A DNA stretch of 64,000 bases. Source: a cyanobacterium PCC 7702. GTDB taxonomy: Bacteria > Cyanobacteriota > Cyanobacteriia > Cyanobacteriales > Nostocaceae. Positions 1 to 10,900 of the stretch are shown piece by piece. The notes below the pieces were generated by a model, which was not told the origin of the DNA, ran no database searches, and saw nothing but the letters and a program-made list of their open reading frames with translations. Each line of letters starts with the position of its first letter. Positions within the stretch are counted from its first letter, which is position 1. The stretch lies in the NCBI GenBank assembly GCA_000332255.1, contig KB235926.1, positions 3,811,018 to 3,875,017 of the forward strand, in the 5' to 3' direction. The translations under genes and the position numbers were made by a program.

Positions 1-172
<172 letters not shown>

Positions 173-326
173 CTTCTGGCTTTCTTTAATTTATTCCTCT
201 TTTGACGACAACTTCTCTCCCTGCCGTCTCCCTTTCCAACTATGCTTTTTTCATGGTTCGGTTATTGATGAGCTTTCTGCCTTTCTTGGTCACTCGTTGT
301 GGCTTTCGCTCATCAGGCACTATCCT

Positions 327-355
327 ATACTAGCTACTTTGTTTGTTGTTGTCAA
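327..355 (-). promoter_or_regulatory. Probable rrn promoter (sigma70 type)
   Basis: On the minus strand TTGACA (350-355) is followed, after exactly 17 bases, by TAGTAT (327-332). This is a perfect -35 and a fair -10 upstream of the 16S gene. It predicts a start near 320 and a leader of about 150 nt. The early leader can fold: GATGAGCGAAAGCC (301-314) faces GGCAGAAAGCTCATC (267-281). No promoter mapping is available; this is inferred from sequence and position. Confidence 0.6.
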
Positions 356-433
356 TATGTTGAACCCAAAATTTTTTACCGGAACAATCTCAAGGTATTG
401 GTGGAAAATAGTTTAGATAGCTCCAACATCATT

Positions 434-1339
434 ATGAATGATTTGAAACAGACGCATTCAAAAGGAAACCATCAGATTGTGAGCAATTTCATTTTACCTT
501 CTTGGCTAGTACTAGACCGACTATTGCATGACTGGTTGCTGGAAGATATTGGTAGGGGCGATCGCACCACCGCATCCATAATGTGTGCAAATGTAAAACA
601 AGGAAAAGCAACTTGGACAGCAAAAGCACCTGGGGTAATTGCCGGTTTACCTGTAGCCGCAAGGATATTCCAGCTTCTGGACCCAGAGGTTAGTTTCGAT
701 GCTATTGTTACAGAAGGTGAGCAGTGCAAACCAAAACAGGTAATAGCAGAAATTAAAGGAAGCCTAGATGCATTACTAACGGGCGAAAGAGTTGCCCTCA
801 ACTTAGTTATGCACCTAAGCGGTATCGCAGCATTAACGCGACAGTACGTCGAAAAAATTGCAGATTTGCCTGCCAAATTAGTTGATACGCGCAAAACAAC
901 ACCAGGACTGCGGTTGCTAGAAAAATACGCTACCAGGGTAGGAGGAGCGACAAATCATCGCATGGGGTTAGACGATGCAATAATGATCAAAGACAATCAT
1001 ATTGCGGCGGCTGGAGGAATTGCAGAAGCGATCGCTCGCGTTCGCAAGCACATTCCCTACCCTTTGACAATAGAAATAGAAACGGAAAGTTTGGATCAGC
1101 TAAAACAAGCCTTGCAGCACAAAGCTGACATCATTATGCTAGACAACATGCCCCTGGAGATAATGCGCCAAGCAGTGCAAATGATTCGTCAGCAAAACGG
1201 ACAAGTAAAAATAGAAGCTTCTGGAAACATCACTCTAGAGACAATTCGTCCAGTAGCAAAAACAGGAGTAGATTACATTTCCACAAGTGCTCCGATTACA
1301 CAGTCAAAATGGTTAGATATAAGTATGAAGATCGAGTAA
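434..1339 (+). CDS. nadC: Nicotinate-nucleotide pyrophosphorylase (carboxylating)
   Basis: This is quinolinate phosphoribosyltransferase, which converts quinolinate and PRPP to nicotinate mononucleotide, CO2 and PPi in de novo NAD synthesis. Family motifs are present in order: LLTGERVALNLVMHLSGIA, DTRKTTPGLR, KYATRVGGATNHRMGL, MIKDNHI, the barrel strand IEIETES, IMLDNM, IEASGNI and a C-terminal VDYISTSAPITQS. These cover the quinolinate/PRPP Arg/Lys/His ligands. The frame is open back to 299, but the ATG at 434 gives 301 residues, close to the family's 280-300. The extra upstream codons would lie on top of the divergent rrn promoter, so I reject them. Confidence 0.95.
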   Translation: MNDLKQTHSKGNHQIVSNFILPSWLVLDRLLHDWLLEDIGRGDRTTASIMCANVKQGKATWTAKAPGVIAGLPVAARIFQLLDPEVSFDAIVTEGEQCKPKQVIAEIKGSLDALLTGERVALNLVMHLSGIAALTRQYVEKIADLPAKLVDTRKTTPGLRLLEKYATRVGGATNHRMGLDDAIMIKDNHIAAAGGIAEAIARVRKHIPYPLTIEIETESLDQLKQALQHKADIIMLDNMPLEIMRQAVQMIRQQNGQVKIEASGNITLETIRPVAKTGVDYISTSAPITQSKWLDISMKIE

Positions 1340-1389
1340 ATTATCCACTAACCCAGTCGAGCAAAACATAAAATTCAGCATAACAGCCA

Positions 1390-1833
1390 ATGCCTACGTT
1401 CACCCTGCGCAAACCACCAAATCCAGACGCAACAGTAACATTAACTCTGGCTTTGACAGCAGAAGAACGTACCCGCAGTCGCCATCGTTTTGAAACCGAA
1501 GACGGACAAACTGTTTTTTTGCGCTTACCCAGAGGAACGGTGCTGCAAGACGGAGATATTCTTGAGGATGAAGTTACCGGTAGTGTAGTTAGAATTATCG
1601 CTAAACCAGAACAAGTCCTTACCGTTACCGCTCAAACAACACTTTTATTACTAAAAGCAGCCTATCACTTGGGAAACCGTCATATACCAGTAGAAATAAA
1701 AGCCAACTATTTACGGCTATCTCCCGATCCAGTTTTGCGCGCAATGTTGGAAAACTTGGGACTGCAAGTTTGTGAGGAAATTTCCCCCTTTCAACCAGAA
1801 GCAGGTGCTTATGGACACCATCATCCTCACTAA
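1390..1833 (+). CDS. ureE: Urease accessory protein UreE (nickel chaperone)
   Basis: The protein has 147 residues with the UreE N-terminal beta domain (residues about 25-60, including [15 protein letters not shown] and [12 protein letters not shown]), then the ferredoxin-like metal-binding half with [13 protein letters not shown]. The conserved His in LGNRH is the usual dimer-interface nickel ligand. The tail ends GHHHPH, a short His-rich nickel-binding end. It overlaps ureF by 23 nt, so the two are probably translationally coupled. UreE delivers Ni2+ to the UreD/F/G apourease complex in the cytoplasm. Confidence 0.95.
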   Translation: MPTFTLRKPPNPDATVTLTLALTAEERTRSRHRFETEDGQTVFLRLPRGTVLQDGDILEDEVTGSVVRIIAKPEQVLTVTAQTTLLLLKAAYHLGNRHIPVEIKANYLRLSPDPVLRAMLENLGLQVCEEISPFQPEAGAYGHHHPH

Positions 1834-2500
1834 CAACAATCTCCTCCATCTGTTGCAATTGGCAAGTTCAGCTTTGCCTACAGGAGCATATAGCTATTCT
1901 GAGGGTCTGGAAACCTTGGTTGCAAATGGTACAATTGCCACTCCAGAGCACCTGAAACACTGGTTGGAAATGGAATTGTTGTACGGAACTATTCGTCTAG
2001 AAGTAGCAGTGATGGTACGAGCATATAAATCAACGATGGCGAAAGATTTCCAATCCTTATCAAATTGGAATGATTGGTTGTCAGCAGTTAGAGAAACCGA
2101 AGAATTGCGTGCTTCCAGTTTTGGAATGGGGCGATCGCTGATGCGTCTTCTGGTAGAATTACAACCCGCTCTCAACACCGTCGCTAACGCTGTTGGTTAT
2201 CCTTGCAATTATGCCATCGCCTTTGGCGTAGGAGCAGCCCATTGGCAAATAAACATACAAGCAGCTGTGTTGGGATATCTCCACAGTTGGGCTAGTAACA
2301 CAATCACCGCGGGCGTTAAACTCATCCCCATTGGTCAAACAGCAGGACAGCATCTATTGTGGCAGTTACATCCATTACTAAGCCTTGCAGCACTAGAAGC
2401 GATCGCTGTCGAAGATGATAATTTATATTGTTGTAGCTGGGGTTTATCGTTAGCAAGCATGAAGCACGAAACACTTTACACAAGATTATTTAGAAGTTAG
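1811..2500 (+). CDS. ureF: Urease accessory protein UreF
   Basis: UreF (229 residues from the ATG at 1811) is the all-helical GTPase-gating factor in urease maturation. The N-terminal [20 protein letters not shown] is the family hallmark. [25 protein letters not shown] and [15 protein letters not shown] match the conserved core and C-terminal motif. The frame is open from 1772, but the extra 13 codons lie inside the ureE tail and look unlike UreF. The next gene is ureG, 50 nt downstream. Confidence 0.94.
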   Translation: MDTIILTNNNLLHLLQLASSALPTGAYSYSEGLETLVANGTIATPEHLKHWLEMELLYGTIRLEVAVMVRAYKSTMAKDFQSLSNWNDWLSAVRETEELRASSFGMGRSLMRLLVELQPALNTVANAVGYPCNYAIAFGVGAAHWQINIQAAVLGYLHSWASNTITAGVKLIPIGQTAGQHLLWQLHPLLSLAALEAIAVEDDNLYCCSWGLSLASMKHETLYTRLFRS

Positions 2501-2550
2501 AGCAAAATGAGGATACAAAGAAAAACTATCAACTAACTATTAATACAACC

Positions 2551-3147
2551 ATGAGCGCTTTTCGAGTTGGAGTTGCTGGTCCTGTTGGTTCAGGAAAGAC
2601 TGCTTTAGTCGATGCATTGTGTAAAGCAATGCGCAACAGGTATCAGATTGCGGTGGTAACAAACGATATTTACACAAAAGAAGATGCACAATTTTTAGTA
2701 CGTTCCCAAGCTTTACCCAGCGATCGCATTGTCGGAGTCGAGACTGGTGGTTGTCCTCACACCGCTATTCGCGAGGACGCTTCGATAAATTTAGCAGCTA
2801 TTGAACAGTTAGAAACAGTTTTTCCTGATTTAGACTTAATATTTCTAGAAAGTGGCGGTGATAATCTAGCTGCTACTTTTAGTCCCGAATTAGTCGATTT
2901 AACAATTTATGTCATCGATGTTGCAGCCGGTGATAAAATTCCTCGTAAAGGTGGCCCCGGAATTACAAAATCAGATTTGCTGGTAATAAATAAAATTGAT
3001 TTAGCTCCTTATGTTGGAGCTAATTTAAGTATTATGGAACAGGATGCAAAAAAAATGCGCGGGCAGAAACCATTTATTTTTACAAATTTAAAAAATCAAC
3101 AAGGACTGCCTGAAGTAATTAAATTTATATCAACATATTTGTGCTAA
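2551..3147 (+). CDS. ureG: Urease accessory protein UreG (GTPase)
   Basis: UreG (198 residues) is the SIMIBI-class GTPase that powers nickel insertion into urease. The P-loop GPVGSGKT is at residues 10-17. The CPH nickel-binding motif appears in [14 protein letters not shown], Walker B-like [12 protein letters not shown] follows, and the guanine specificity motif NKID is present in [15 protein letters not shown]. Length and start match the family. It is the last gene of ureEFG. The structural genes ureABC and ureD are not in the window and must be elsewhere if urease is made. Confidence 0.96.
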   Translation: MSAFRVGVAGPVGSGKTALVDALCKAMRNRYQIAVVTNDIYTKEDAQFLVRSQALPSDRIVGVETGGCPHTAIREDASINLAAIEQLETVFPDLDLIFLESGGDNLAATFSPELVDLTIYVIDVAAGDKIPRKGGPGITKSDLLVINKIDLAPYVGANLSIMEQDAKKMRGQKPFIFTNLKNQQGLPEVIKFISTYLC

Positions 3148-3165
3148 CTTATCCCAACTTCAATA

Positions 3166-3660
3166 CTAATCCGTACCAGACCAACTCCACACTGGGTTGC
3201 CCACCCTCACACCTTTTTTGACAATAGAGGTAGTATAATTGTTAGCGTCTTGGTTGCCTGTCATATCTAGAATTAAATAAATCTTGCCATTCTGAAATCT
3301 GACGCGCAAATAAGAATGGGAATTATATACTTCACCGTCATATTTAATTATTCTGCCACTAGCAACACATTTTTGAAAGGCAGGTTTGAGATTGGCAACC
3401 CAAGTCACGCTAAAACGGTCGGAAGCACCGATCGCAAATGGCCCTGCAAAAGAGTTTAGTTTTGCTTGACCGTTAATTGTATATCCCCCTTGTGAATAAG
3501 GTACACGCTCTTCTGTAACAGTCAATTTTTGAGGGCAATTAGCCTCAGGTAGATCCGCCAATTTAAAAACACCTAATTCTACCTGAGTTGCTTCAACTAA
3601 CGTTACGGGTAAAAAAGCAAATACTGCGCTTCCCAAACTTAAGAACAAAATTTTACTCAT
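3166..3660 (-). CDS. Secreted protein of unknown function
   Basis: This 164-residue protein has an N-terminal hydrophobic signal sequence (about residues 3-24, MSKILFLSLGSAVFAF, ending near VEAT). The remainder is small, beta-rich and polar, with two Cys (in EANCPQ and FQKCVA) that could form a periplasmic disulfide. I do not recognise a named domain. It converges with ureG, the two stop codons lying 19 nt apart, and is not part of that operon. Confidence 0.7.
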   Translation of the reverse strand: MSKILFLSLGSAVFAFLPVTLVEATQVELGVFKLADLPEANCPQKLTVTEERVPYSQGGYTINGQAKLNSFAGPFAIGASDRFSVTWVANLKPAFQKCVASGRIIKYDGEVYNSHSYLRVRFQNGKIYLILDMTGNQDANNYTTSIVKKGVRVGNPVWSWSGTD

Positions 3661-3916
3661 TATTAAATTTAAACTACACTAGCTAAGCAAAAACATGCTA
3701 TTTACAATGACAAGAATATTCAGAAAAAGCAGGAATTATAAATTTAGGATTGAGGGCAATTGTTTCTTCCTAATTTCTAATATACCTGGCCATTCCAAAC
3801 TTGTTAATATCGTTTATACATTGCCATTAACCAAATGCCAAATAGTACAAGAACACAAAATTCACTAAACACAATTAGCCAGGATTAATAATTAAAAACT
3901 AAAGCAGTGATATTAA

Positions 3917-4156
3917 TTATAGGAATAAAGAACCCAATAATCCACCAATGTGATTGACCTCCGGTTTTATACATTCTCCAGAAAAAACATTTGCTTCTCC
4001 TAGCTTTTGATAAATTTTATAAAAGCAATAGTAACCAAACAAATAACAAGCGATTCCAATAAGAGAACTTAGCAATCCTTCTCCAATATAACCTAGTCTT
4101 ATTTCAGCTAGATAATAATCTATCAAATGCCAATTTATTATGTACCTGAGAATCAT
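3917..4156 (-). CDS. Small membrane protein, possibly a rhomboid-like fragment
   Basis: An ATG-started 79-residue ORF with one clear hydrophobic helix (GLLSSLIGIACYLFGYYCFY, about residues 28-47) and a C-terminal NHIGGLLGSLFL. The latter recalls the His-containing last helix of rhomboid-like proteins (AHxGGLLxG). No catalytic Ser helix is visible, so if related it is a fragment. The flanking DNA is AT-rich with no other ORF. It may not be a real gene. Confidence 0.3.
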   Translation of the reverse strand: MILRYIINWHLIDYYLAEIRLGYIGEGLLSSLIGIACYLFGYYCFYKIYQKLGEANVFSGECIKPEVNHIGGLLGSLFL

Positions 4157-4387
4157 CTGCTTGGAAAATTAATTACTACTTTTATCTTATAAATCGCTAT
4201 CCAGGTAATAATTTAAACAAAAATTCGCTTTTTTGTAATTAAAACGATACAATATTAAGTTTTTTAAAGACCGCAACTTACCTGCAAGGTCTTGATAACT
4301 TGCACATAGTTTTTTGCCTGTATATCTACAACTTACAGTAGTAAAAGATAATTTGGTAAGTAGTACTGCTAAGCAAGTATAGCAGCA

Positions 4388-5356
4388 ATGGCTAAACACA
4401 TTCTCAAAGCTACAAAAGAAACAGTACACTTGGGTGGTTTCTCGCATATTTTAGAACCAGCACTAACGATCGAATCCGGTGATACAGTAGAGATTGAAAC
4501 TTACACTGGTTACTATATTTACGAAAAAGCTCCGGCTGAATTTCTTACCTCAGAATTTCTGGATATCTGCCAAAATCTGTCACCAGAACGTAAAGTTGCA
4601 GAGGGACCGCATTTACTGACAGGACCTATTTATATTAGAGGAGCAAAACCTGGAGATGTTTTAGAAGTCAGATTAGAAGCAATAAAACCAAGCTTACCTG
4701 TTGGTTTTAATGCTATTCGTACAGGTTGGGGAGCGTTACCCCACGAATTTCATCAACCAGCTTTAAGATTTATTCCTCTTGATATAGAAAATAGCGTTGC
4801 TGAATTTCCCCAAAACAGTGGTATAAAAATTCCTCTCAAACCTTTTTTTGGTATCCTTGGCGTTGCTACACCAGAAGCGCAACGTTCTTCGATTCCTCCT
4901 GGTTGCTACGGTGGCAACATTGATAATCGTCAATTACAAGCAGGGTCAAGAGTATTCTTACCTATTTTCGTTCCTGGTGCTCTATTTTCCTTAGGGGATG
5001 GACATGCTGCTCAGGGAGATGGAGAAGTGAACGTTACCGCCATTGAAACTTCGATGAACGGTACGATTCAACTTATACTTCGCAAAGATCTGCAATTGAC
5101 AGCGCCCGTTGCAGATACTCCTAGTGATATTATCACGATGGGCTTTGGTCAAACTTTGGATGCAGCTTTCGAATTGGCTTTAAAAAATATGATTGATTTC
5201 CTGGTAAAATTTGTTCGGTTAACACCAGAAGATGCCTACGTGTTATGCAGCTTAGTTGTAAATTTTGCTATTACCCAAGTTGTTAATAGCCCGCAAAAGG
5301 GCGTACATGGAATGTTAAACAAATCAATATTACCTAAAAATATTGTGCTGCTGTAA
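4388..5356 (+). CDS. Acetamidase/formamidase family protein
   Basis: This is a member of the FmdA/AmdA amidohydrolase family (322 residues, typical length about 300-410), which hydrolyses short amides to ammonia and the acid. Family features are the N-terminal beta region with a substituted GHxxxW-like segment, YIRGAKPGDVLEVRLE, PFFGILGVATPE, SIPPGCYGGNIDNRQL, LFSLGDGHAAQGDGEV and PSDIITMGFGQTLDAAF. The GDGHAAQGDGE segment carries the predicted metal/active-site residues. Substrate is not predictable. Lying next to ureEFG and a BMP-type binding protein it fits nitrogen scavenging, but the gene is preceded by its own spacer of about 230 bp. Confidence 0.88.
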   Translation: MAKHILKATKETVHLGGFSHILEPALTIESGDTVEIETYTGYYIYEKAPAEFLTSEFLDICQNLSPERKVAEGPHLLTGPIYIRGAKPGDVLEVRLEAIKPSLPVGFNAIRTGWGALPHEFHQPALRFIPLDIENSVAEFPQNSGIKIPLKPFFGILGVATPEAQRSSIPPGCYGGNIDNRQLQAGSRVFLPIFVPGALFSLGDGHAAQGDGEVNVTAIETSMNGTIQLILRKDLQLTAPVADTPSDIITMGFGQTLDAAFELALKNMIDFLVKFVRLTPEDAYVLCSLVVNFAITQVVNSPQKGVHGMLNKSILPKNIVLL

Positions 5357-5440
5357 AGTAGTAGATGCTTATAGGTTAGTAGTATAGTGGCTGCTGGTAA
5401 AGAACTAACTACTAACTGCCAACTACTAATCTACTAACAA

Positions 5441-6205
5441 ATGACTAATTGGTTACTTCTTGTTTTCAGCGGGTTATTATCAGGAATTCTGGCTGGATTC
5501 TTGGGTATCGGTGGTGGTACAGTCTTGGTACCTTTACAAGTGGCATTAGGATATGCACCCGTGCAAGCAGTTGCTACGAGTAACTTAGCGATCTTAATCA
5601 CAGCTATTTCTGGCACTGTGCAAAATTGGCGTATGGGTTATATTAACATCCAACGGGTAATATTGTTAGGATTTCCTGCACTGGTAACCGCACAAGTGGG
5701 CGTTTATTTGGCAAATATATTTCCTCCTAAACTTTTATTAATTGCGTTTGGTTTGTTGCTTTTATTGAATATTTATTTAGTCGAATTACGCAAGCAATTG
5801 ACTGCCAAACAAACACAAAGTCAACGGCAAATATTTAACCCAGTAGTTTCTAGAATCCTGACAGGAGCAGCTGCGGGTCTGCTTGCAGGTTTATTTGGCG
5901 TTGGTGGTGGTGTAATTATGGTACCGCTACAAATTTTACTTTTAGCAGAACCAATTAAAGCAGCAATTCAAACTAGTTTGGGTGTGATCGTAATTACTGC
6001 TGTTTCCGCTACTATCGGGCACGCTGTCAGTCACAATATTTTATTTTTAGAAGGGTTAATTTTGGCGTTAGGGGGACTTATAGGAGTACAAATTAGCACT
6101 CGTTTTCTACCTAAATTACCAGATCGAGTTGTTAGTTTCGCATTCCGATTCTTACTAGCAATTTTAGCAGTATATATGTTTTGGCAGGCTTGGCAGCATA
6201 GTTGA
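5441..6205 (+). CDS. TauE/SafE family membrane transporter
   Basis: A 254-residue protein with about eight hydrophobic segments and the internal repeat typical of TauE/SafE (DUF81). The first half has GILAGFLGIGGGTVLVPLQ and the second GLLAGLFGVGGGVIMVPLQ, the paired glycine-rich signatures. Family members export sulfite, sulfoacetate or other organic anions across the inner membrane; the substrate cannot be told here. It follows the formamidase gene by 84 nt in the same direction. Confidence 0.92.
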   Translation: MTNWLLLVFSGLLSGILAGFLGIGGGTVLVPLQVALGYAPVQAVATSNLAILITAISGTVQNWRMGYINIQRVILLGFPALVTAQVGVYLANIFPPKLLLIAFGLLLLLNIYLVELRKQLTAKQTQSQRQIFNPVVSRILTGAAAGLLAGLFGVGGGVIMVPLQILLLAEPIKAAIQTSLGVIVITAVSATIGHAVSHNILFLEGLILALGGLIGVQISTRFLPKLPDRVVSFAFRFLLAILAVYMFWQAWQHS

Positions 6206-6399
6206 AAAAAGTTACTGCAGCAAAATTTTCTTTTTGAAGATGGCTCCTAGAAGTAATACAGACAAGCAGCGAGCAATTGATACTTAATTATATGATTTCC
6301 AACTTCTGGGATTTTTGTTGATAAAAATAATAAAGAGCTAAAATCTAGCCTATACCAGTAAGAGAAATATTTTTGACCAAGTGTGTCTAAGTAGCAAAG

Positions 6400-7536
6400 A
6401 TGGATCGTCGTCAATTTATCAAATACATCTCTTTAGCAGGAGCAGGCTTTAGTTTTACTGCTTGTGATTCTACAGCTCCTCAAAAGAATATGACATTGCC
6501 CGTAACTTCCCCAGTAGTAGCGAAGGAACCTTTAAAGGTAGCATTTGTATATACGGGCTCAGTAGACGATTCGGGTTGGACCTATGCTCACGATTTAGGT
6601 CGCAGAGAAATGGAAGCAAGTCTCCCAGGAAAGGTCAGATCTACGTTTGTAGAAAACGTTAGCGATCGCCTGGATGCGGAAAGGATTATTCGCCAACTAG
6701 CATTAGACGGTAACAAGTTGATTTTTGCCACTTCCTTTCGCCATAGGAGTACAACACTCAAAGTCGCCAAAGAATTTCCCAACATTTTTTTTGAACAATG
6801 TTCTAGTTACGGACATACTGCTAATGTCGGAACTTATATGGGACGTTTTGAAGAACCTCGTTACCTAACCGGGGCGATCGCTGGTAAAATGACTAAATCT
6901 AATATCATCGGCTTTATCGGAGCCTATCCCCTTCCAGAAATAATTCGGGAAATTAGTGCTTTTACACAAGGATTGCGAAGCTTCAATTCCAAAGCAAAAG
7001 TCAAGGTGATTTGGATCCAAAGCTGGTCTAATCCCGCCAAAGAAACAAAAGCAGCGCAAATTCTGGTAAATTTGGGTGCCGATATCCTCGCACAACACAC
7101 TAACTCTACAGCCGTAGTACAATTTGCAGAAGAAAAAGGCATCTTTGCTTTTGGTTGTAACACGGATATGAGTCAGTTTGGTCCCAAAGCACACCTGACC
7201 TCAGTTATCGGGAAATGGGGTAAATTTTATACAGATACAGCCCTGGCTGTGATGAACGGTCTGTGGAAACCTAAAAGCGTTTGGTATGGTATCGGTCAAG
7301 GAATGGTAGATATTTCCCCACTAAATCCAATCATTCCTCAAGATGTGCAAGCTTTAGTAATGACTAAGCGAGATGAGTTTATTAAAGGTATAGCCCATCC
7401 CTTCGATGGTCCGGTAAAAGACCAAAAAGGTGTATTAAGGATACCAAAGGGAAAGGTACTAAAGGATAAAGAACAGATGGCTATGAATTGGTATGTTGAG
7501 GGAATTGAGGTGGAAACTATGAAGGTGAAATCCTAA
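6400..7536 (+). CDS. BMP-family substrate-binding lipoprotein (ABC transporter)
   Basis: A 378-residue periplasmic binding protein of the BMP/Med/PnrA family (purine nucleosides and related ligands in characterised members). The N-terminus DRRQFIK is twin-arginine-like, followed by a hydrophobic stretch and lipobox FTAC (Cys at about residue 22). The core contains KVAFVYTGSVDDSGWTYAHD, the family's opening strand, then FATSFRHRSTTLKVAKEFPN, YMGRFEEPRYLTGAIAGKM and GFIGAYPLPE. No permease or ATPase gene is adjacent, so it either uses a transporter encoded elsewhere or acts as a sensor. Confidence 0.9.
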   Translation: MDRRQFIKYISLAGAGFSFTACDSTAPQKNMTLPVTSPVVAKEPLKVAFVYTGSVDDSGWTYAHDLGRREMEASLPGKVRSTFVENVSDRLDAERIIRQLALDGNKLIFATSFRHRSTTLKVAKEFPNIFFEQCSSYGHTANVGTYMGRFEEPRYLTGAIAGKMTKSNIIGFIGAYPLPEIIREISAFTQGLRSFNSKAKVKVIWIQSWSNPAKETKAAQILVNLGADILAQHTNSTAVVQFAEEKGIFAFGCNTDMSQFGPKAHLTSVIGKWGKFYTDTALAVMNGLWKPKSVWYGIGQGMVDISPLNPIIPQDVQALVMTKRDEFIKGIAHPFDGPVKDQKGVLRIPKGKVLKDKEQMAMNWYVEGIEVETMKVKS

Positions 7537-7952
7537 CTAAAGTGAAGATACACCGCTTGTTATTTTTGTCTGTAGTGTCAATCAGGTTGAATAACGCGCA
7601 TTAATTGCGATCGCAGCCAGCAAAAGTAACTTTCTTTCTGAAAGATAGGCGATCGCCTCATATCCACTTCCCGTACTCAAAGGTCAAAAAACCTCTGAAA
7701 ATGCACGCACTAAAGCTAGAAAGTCTTCTTGCATCGTTTGGTGACATCTACACCGCTCAAAGGAAATAATTCCCAACTACCTGAGCAGGCATAGTTTTGA
7801 GAAAATAGAAGATTGCCATAACTACACAACTGTTGCAACAATAGTTAAAATTTCCATTAAAAAATAAACAATAAAAGCATCATTTACTCAAAACACTTTT
7901 TTGGAAAAGTTCAACCGAACAAAGAAATAATCATTACTGCATTTTCTGGTAC
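7537..7952. other. Intergenic region with no gene seen
   Basis: A 416-bp AT-rich spacer between the BMP lipoprotein and the WD40 gene. It holds two HIP1-type GCGATCGC/GGCGATCGCC sites and a perfect short inverted repeat, TCTTTCTGAAAGA near 7633-7645. No convincing ORF was found on either strand; the promoter of the WD40 gene should lie in its right-hand part. Confidence 0.6.
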
Positions 7953-10900
7953 ATGGCTTTACACAATTGGAGACGTAAACGGGGTGTTATACTCACAACC
8001 AAAGGTTTGCAAAAGCTTCAACAGGCAAAACGTCAGTCCGAAGCAAAGGAAAATTATGGAAATAGCTATACCTTGGAGGAAATGAGCGAATTATCAGGAT
8101 TGTACACCAGTACAATCTCAAAAGTGTTAAATCGTGAAGCAGGAGTAGATAAAAAAACTATTGAAAAATTATTCTCCGTTTTTGAGTTGAAAATAGATAA
8201 AAGCGATTATTTAAACTCAAATACCCATCTCGATTGGGAACAAGCAACCCCCACACCAGTTTTTTACGGGCGCAAACAAGAACTTACCACCTTAGAGCAC
8301 TGGATTCTCAACGAACGCTGTCGATTAGTGGCCATACTGGGAATGGGTGGTATTGGTAAAACTACCTTATCGATCAAACTAGCTCAAACCATCCAACAAG
8401 ACTTTGAATACGTAATTTGGCGATCGCTGCAAGAAGCTCCACCGATAAAAAATATTCTTGCTAACCTTATCGAAATTCTCTCACAAGAGCAAGAAACAGA
8501 AAGCAAATTATCTCCAAGCACAAGCGATCGCATTTCACGATTACTTAATTATTTACAAAATCATCGCTGTCTGTTGATACTAGACAACATAGAGACAATT
8601 CTCCGCAGCGGTAGTCGGGCTGGACAGTATCGAGAAGGATACGAGGGATACGGACAACTTTTACAAAGGATAGCACAAGCAGCACATCAAAGCTGTCTAG
8701 TACTTACCAGTCGTGAAAAACCCCAGGAAATAGCATTGCTCGCAGGACAAGCATTACCCGTTCGTTCATTACAATTAGGTGGTTTGCATGTCGTTGAAGG
8801 ACTGGAAATTTTAAAAAGCAAGGGACTTACAGCAACACCAAAAGAATACGAGGCCATAATTCAACGCTACGCAGGTAACCCCCTAGCTTTAAAGATAGCT
8901 GCTACAACCATTGAAGATGTATTTGATGGCAACATAACCGAATTCTTGCAACAAGAAACTGCTGTTTTTGGAGATATTCGCGATATTTTAGAACAGCAGT
9001 TTAACCGCTTGTCGGATTTAGAAAAGGAAATAATCTACTGGCTGGCAATTAATCGCGAACCCGTGACAATTTCGCAATTGCGAGAAGATATGGCATCACC
9101 AGTACCATCAGCTAAATTACTCGAAGCTGTGGAATCCCTAGGAAGGCGATCGCTAATAGAAAAAAATCGAGCTCTCTTCACGCTACAACCTGTAGTTATG
9201 GAATATGTAACTAATAAATTCATAGAACTAGTCTGTGAAGAGATTAATAACCAAAACATTAATCTTTTCAAAAGCCACGCTCTCATTAAAGCCACGGCAA
9301 AAGACTATATTCGAGAAAATCAAGTTCGCCTCATCCTCAAACCAGTTATCGATGGATTACTCGCTGCCTTAAAAAGTAAAAAAAATATTGAAAATCAATT
9401 AACAAAAATTTTAACAAACTTGCAAAAAACATCACCGCAAGAACCAAGCTACACAGGTGGAAACATCTTTAACCTTCTTCGTTACTTAGAAACAAATCTA
9501 AATGGCTATGATTTTTCCTATCTCAGTATTTGGCAAGCAGATCTGCGCAACATCAACCTGCACAATGCAAATTTTGCTCACGCCGATCTAGCCAAATCTG
9601 TTTTTATTGAAACTCTTGGCGGTATTCACGCAGTGACGTTCAGTCCAGACGGAAAATTACTAGCTACAGGAGATAGCTACGGAGATGTCCGAATTTGCCA
9701 AGTTACAGATATAAAACAACTACTCATTTGTAGCGGACACACAGATTGGCTTTGGTCTGTAGCCTTTAGTCCGGATGGAAATATCCTCGCCAGTAGCAGT
9801 AAGGATCAAACAATCAAACTTTGGGATGTCAGTACCGGTCAATGTCTGAAAACTTTACAGGGACACACTGGTGGGGTGTGGTCGATCGCTTTTTGTCCTC
9901 AAGGAAACGACCTTATTGCCAGTGGTAGCGAAGACCAAACAGTAAAATTATGGAACTTCAATACCGGTCAATGCCTCAAAACCTTTGAAAAACATCAAAG
10001 TCGAGTTACGTCAATTGCTTTTAGCCCAGATGGTCAAACAATAGCCAGTGGTTGTCACGACCAAACAGTCAGATTGTGGGATACCAACAGCGGTAGATGT
10101 ATTAAAACTTTACACGGACATAACAGCAGTATTTGGTCAGTTAACTTCAGCCCAGATGGTCGAATTTTAGCTAGTGGCTGTCACGATCGAACTGTAAAAT
10201 TGTGGAATACCAACACCGGTCAATGCCTGAAAACTTTACAAGGACACGCTGATTGCGTGTATTCGGTCTTCTTTAGTCCCAATGGCGAAACACTAGTAAG
10301 TGGTAGCGACGATCAAACAATCAAACTGTGGGATGTTAGCACTGGTAGTTGCATCCTCACGCTGCGAGGACACACCAGTAGGGTATGGTCAGTAGCTTTT
10401 AACTCAAACAACCACACGATAGCCAGTGGCAGTAGCGACCAAACAGTAAGATTATGGGATATTAGTACGGGTCAATGCCTCAAAACTTTGCAAGGTTACA
10501 GTAGCGGAATATGGGCATTAACTTTCAGCTGTGATGGCCGCATGCTCGTAAGCGGAAGCGGAAATCACACGGTCAAGTTTTGGGACACTGATAGCGGAGA
10601 ATGTTTCAAAACATTACCAGGCCATAGCAATCGAGTCACAACAGTAGCCTTAAGCTCTAAAGATCTGCTTTTAGCCACCGGTAGTGAGGACCAAACGGTA
10701 AAGTTGTGGGATCTCACCACAAATCAATGTCTTAAAACTTTACGAGGACATAGTAACTGGATCACATCCGTTACCATCAGTCCTACCAACGAACTTGTTG
10801 CAAGCAGCAGTGATGACCAAACAGTAAGATTGTGGGATATTAACACGGGGCAGTGCATTCACGTACTAGAAGGACATACTGATAAAGTATGGTCTGTTGC

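Noticed and set aside
1390-3147. Complete urease operon
   Set aside because: Only accessory genes ureE, ureF and ureG are present; no ureABC or ureD motifs were found nearby.
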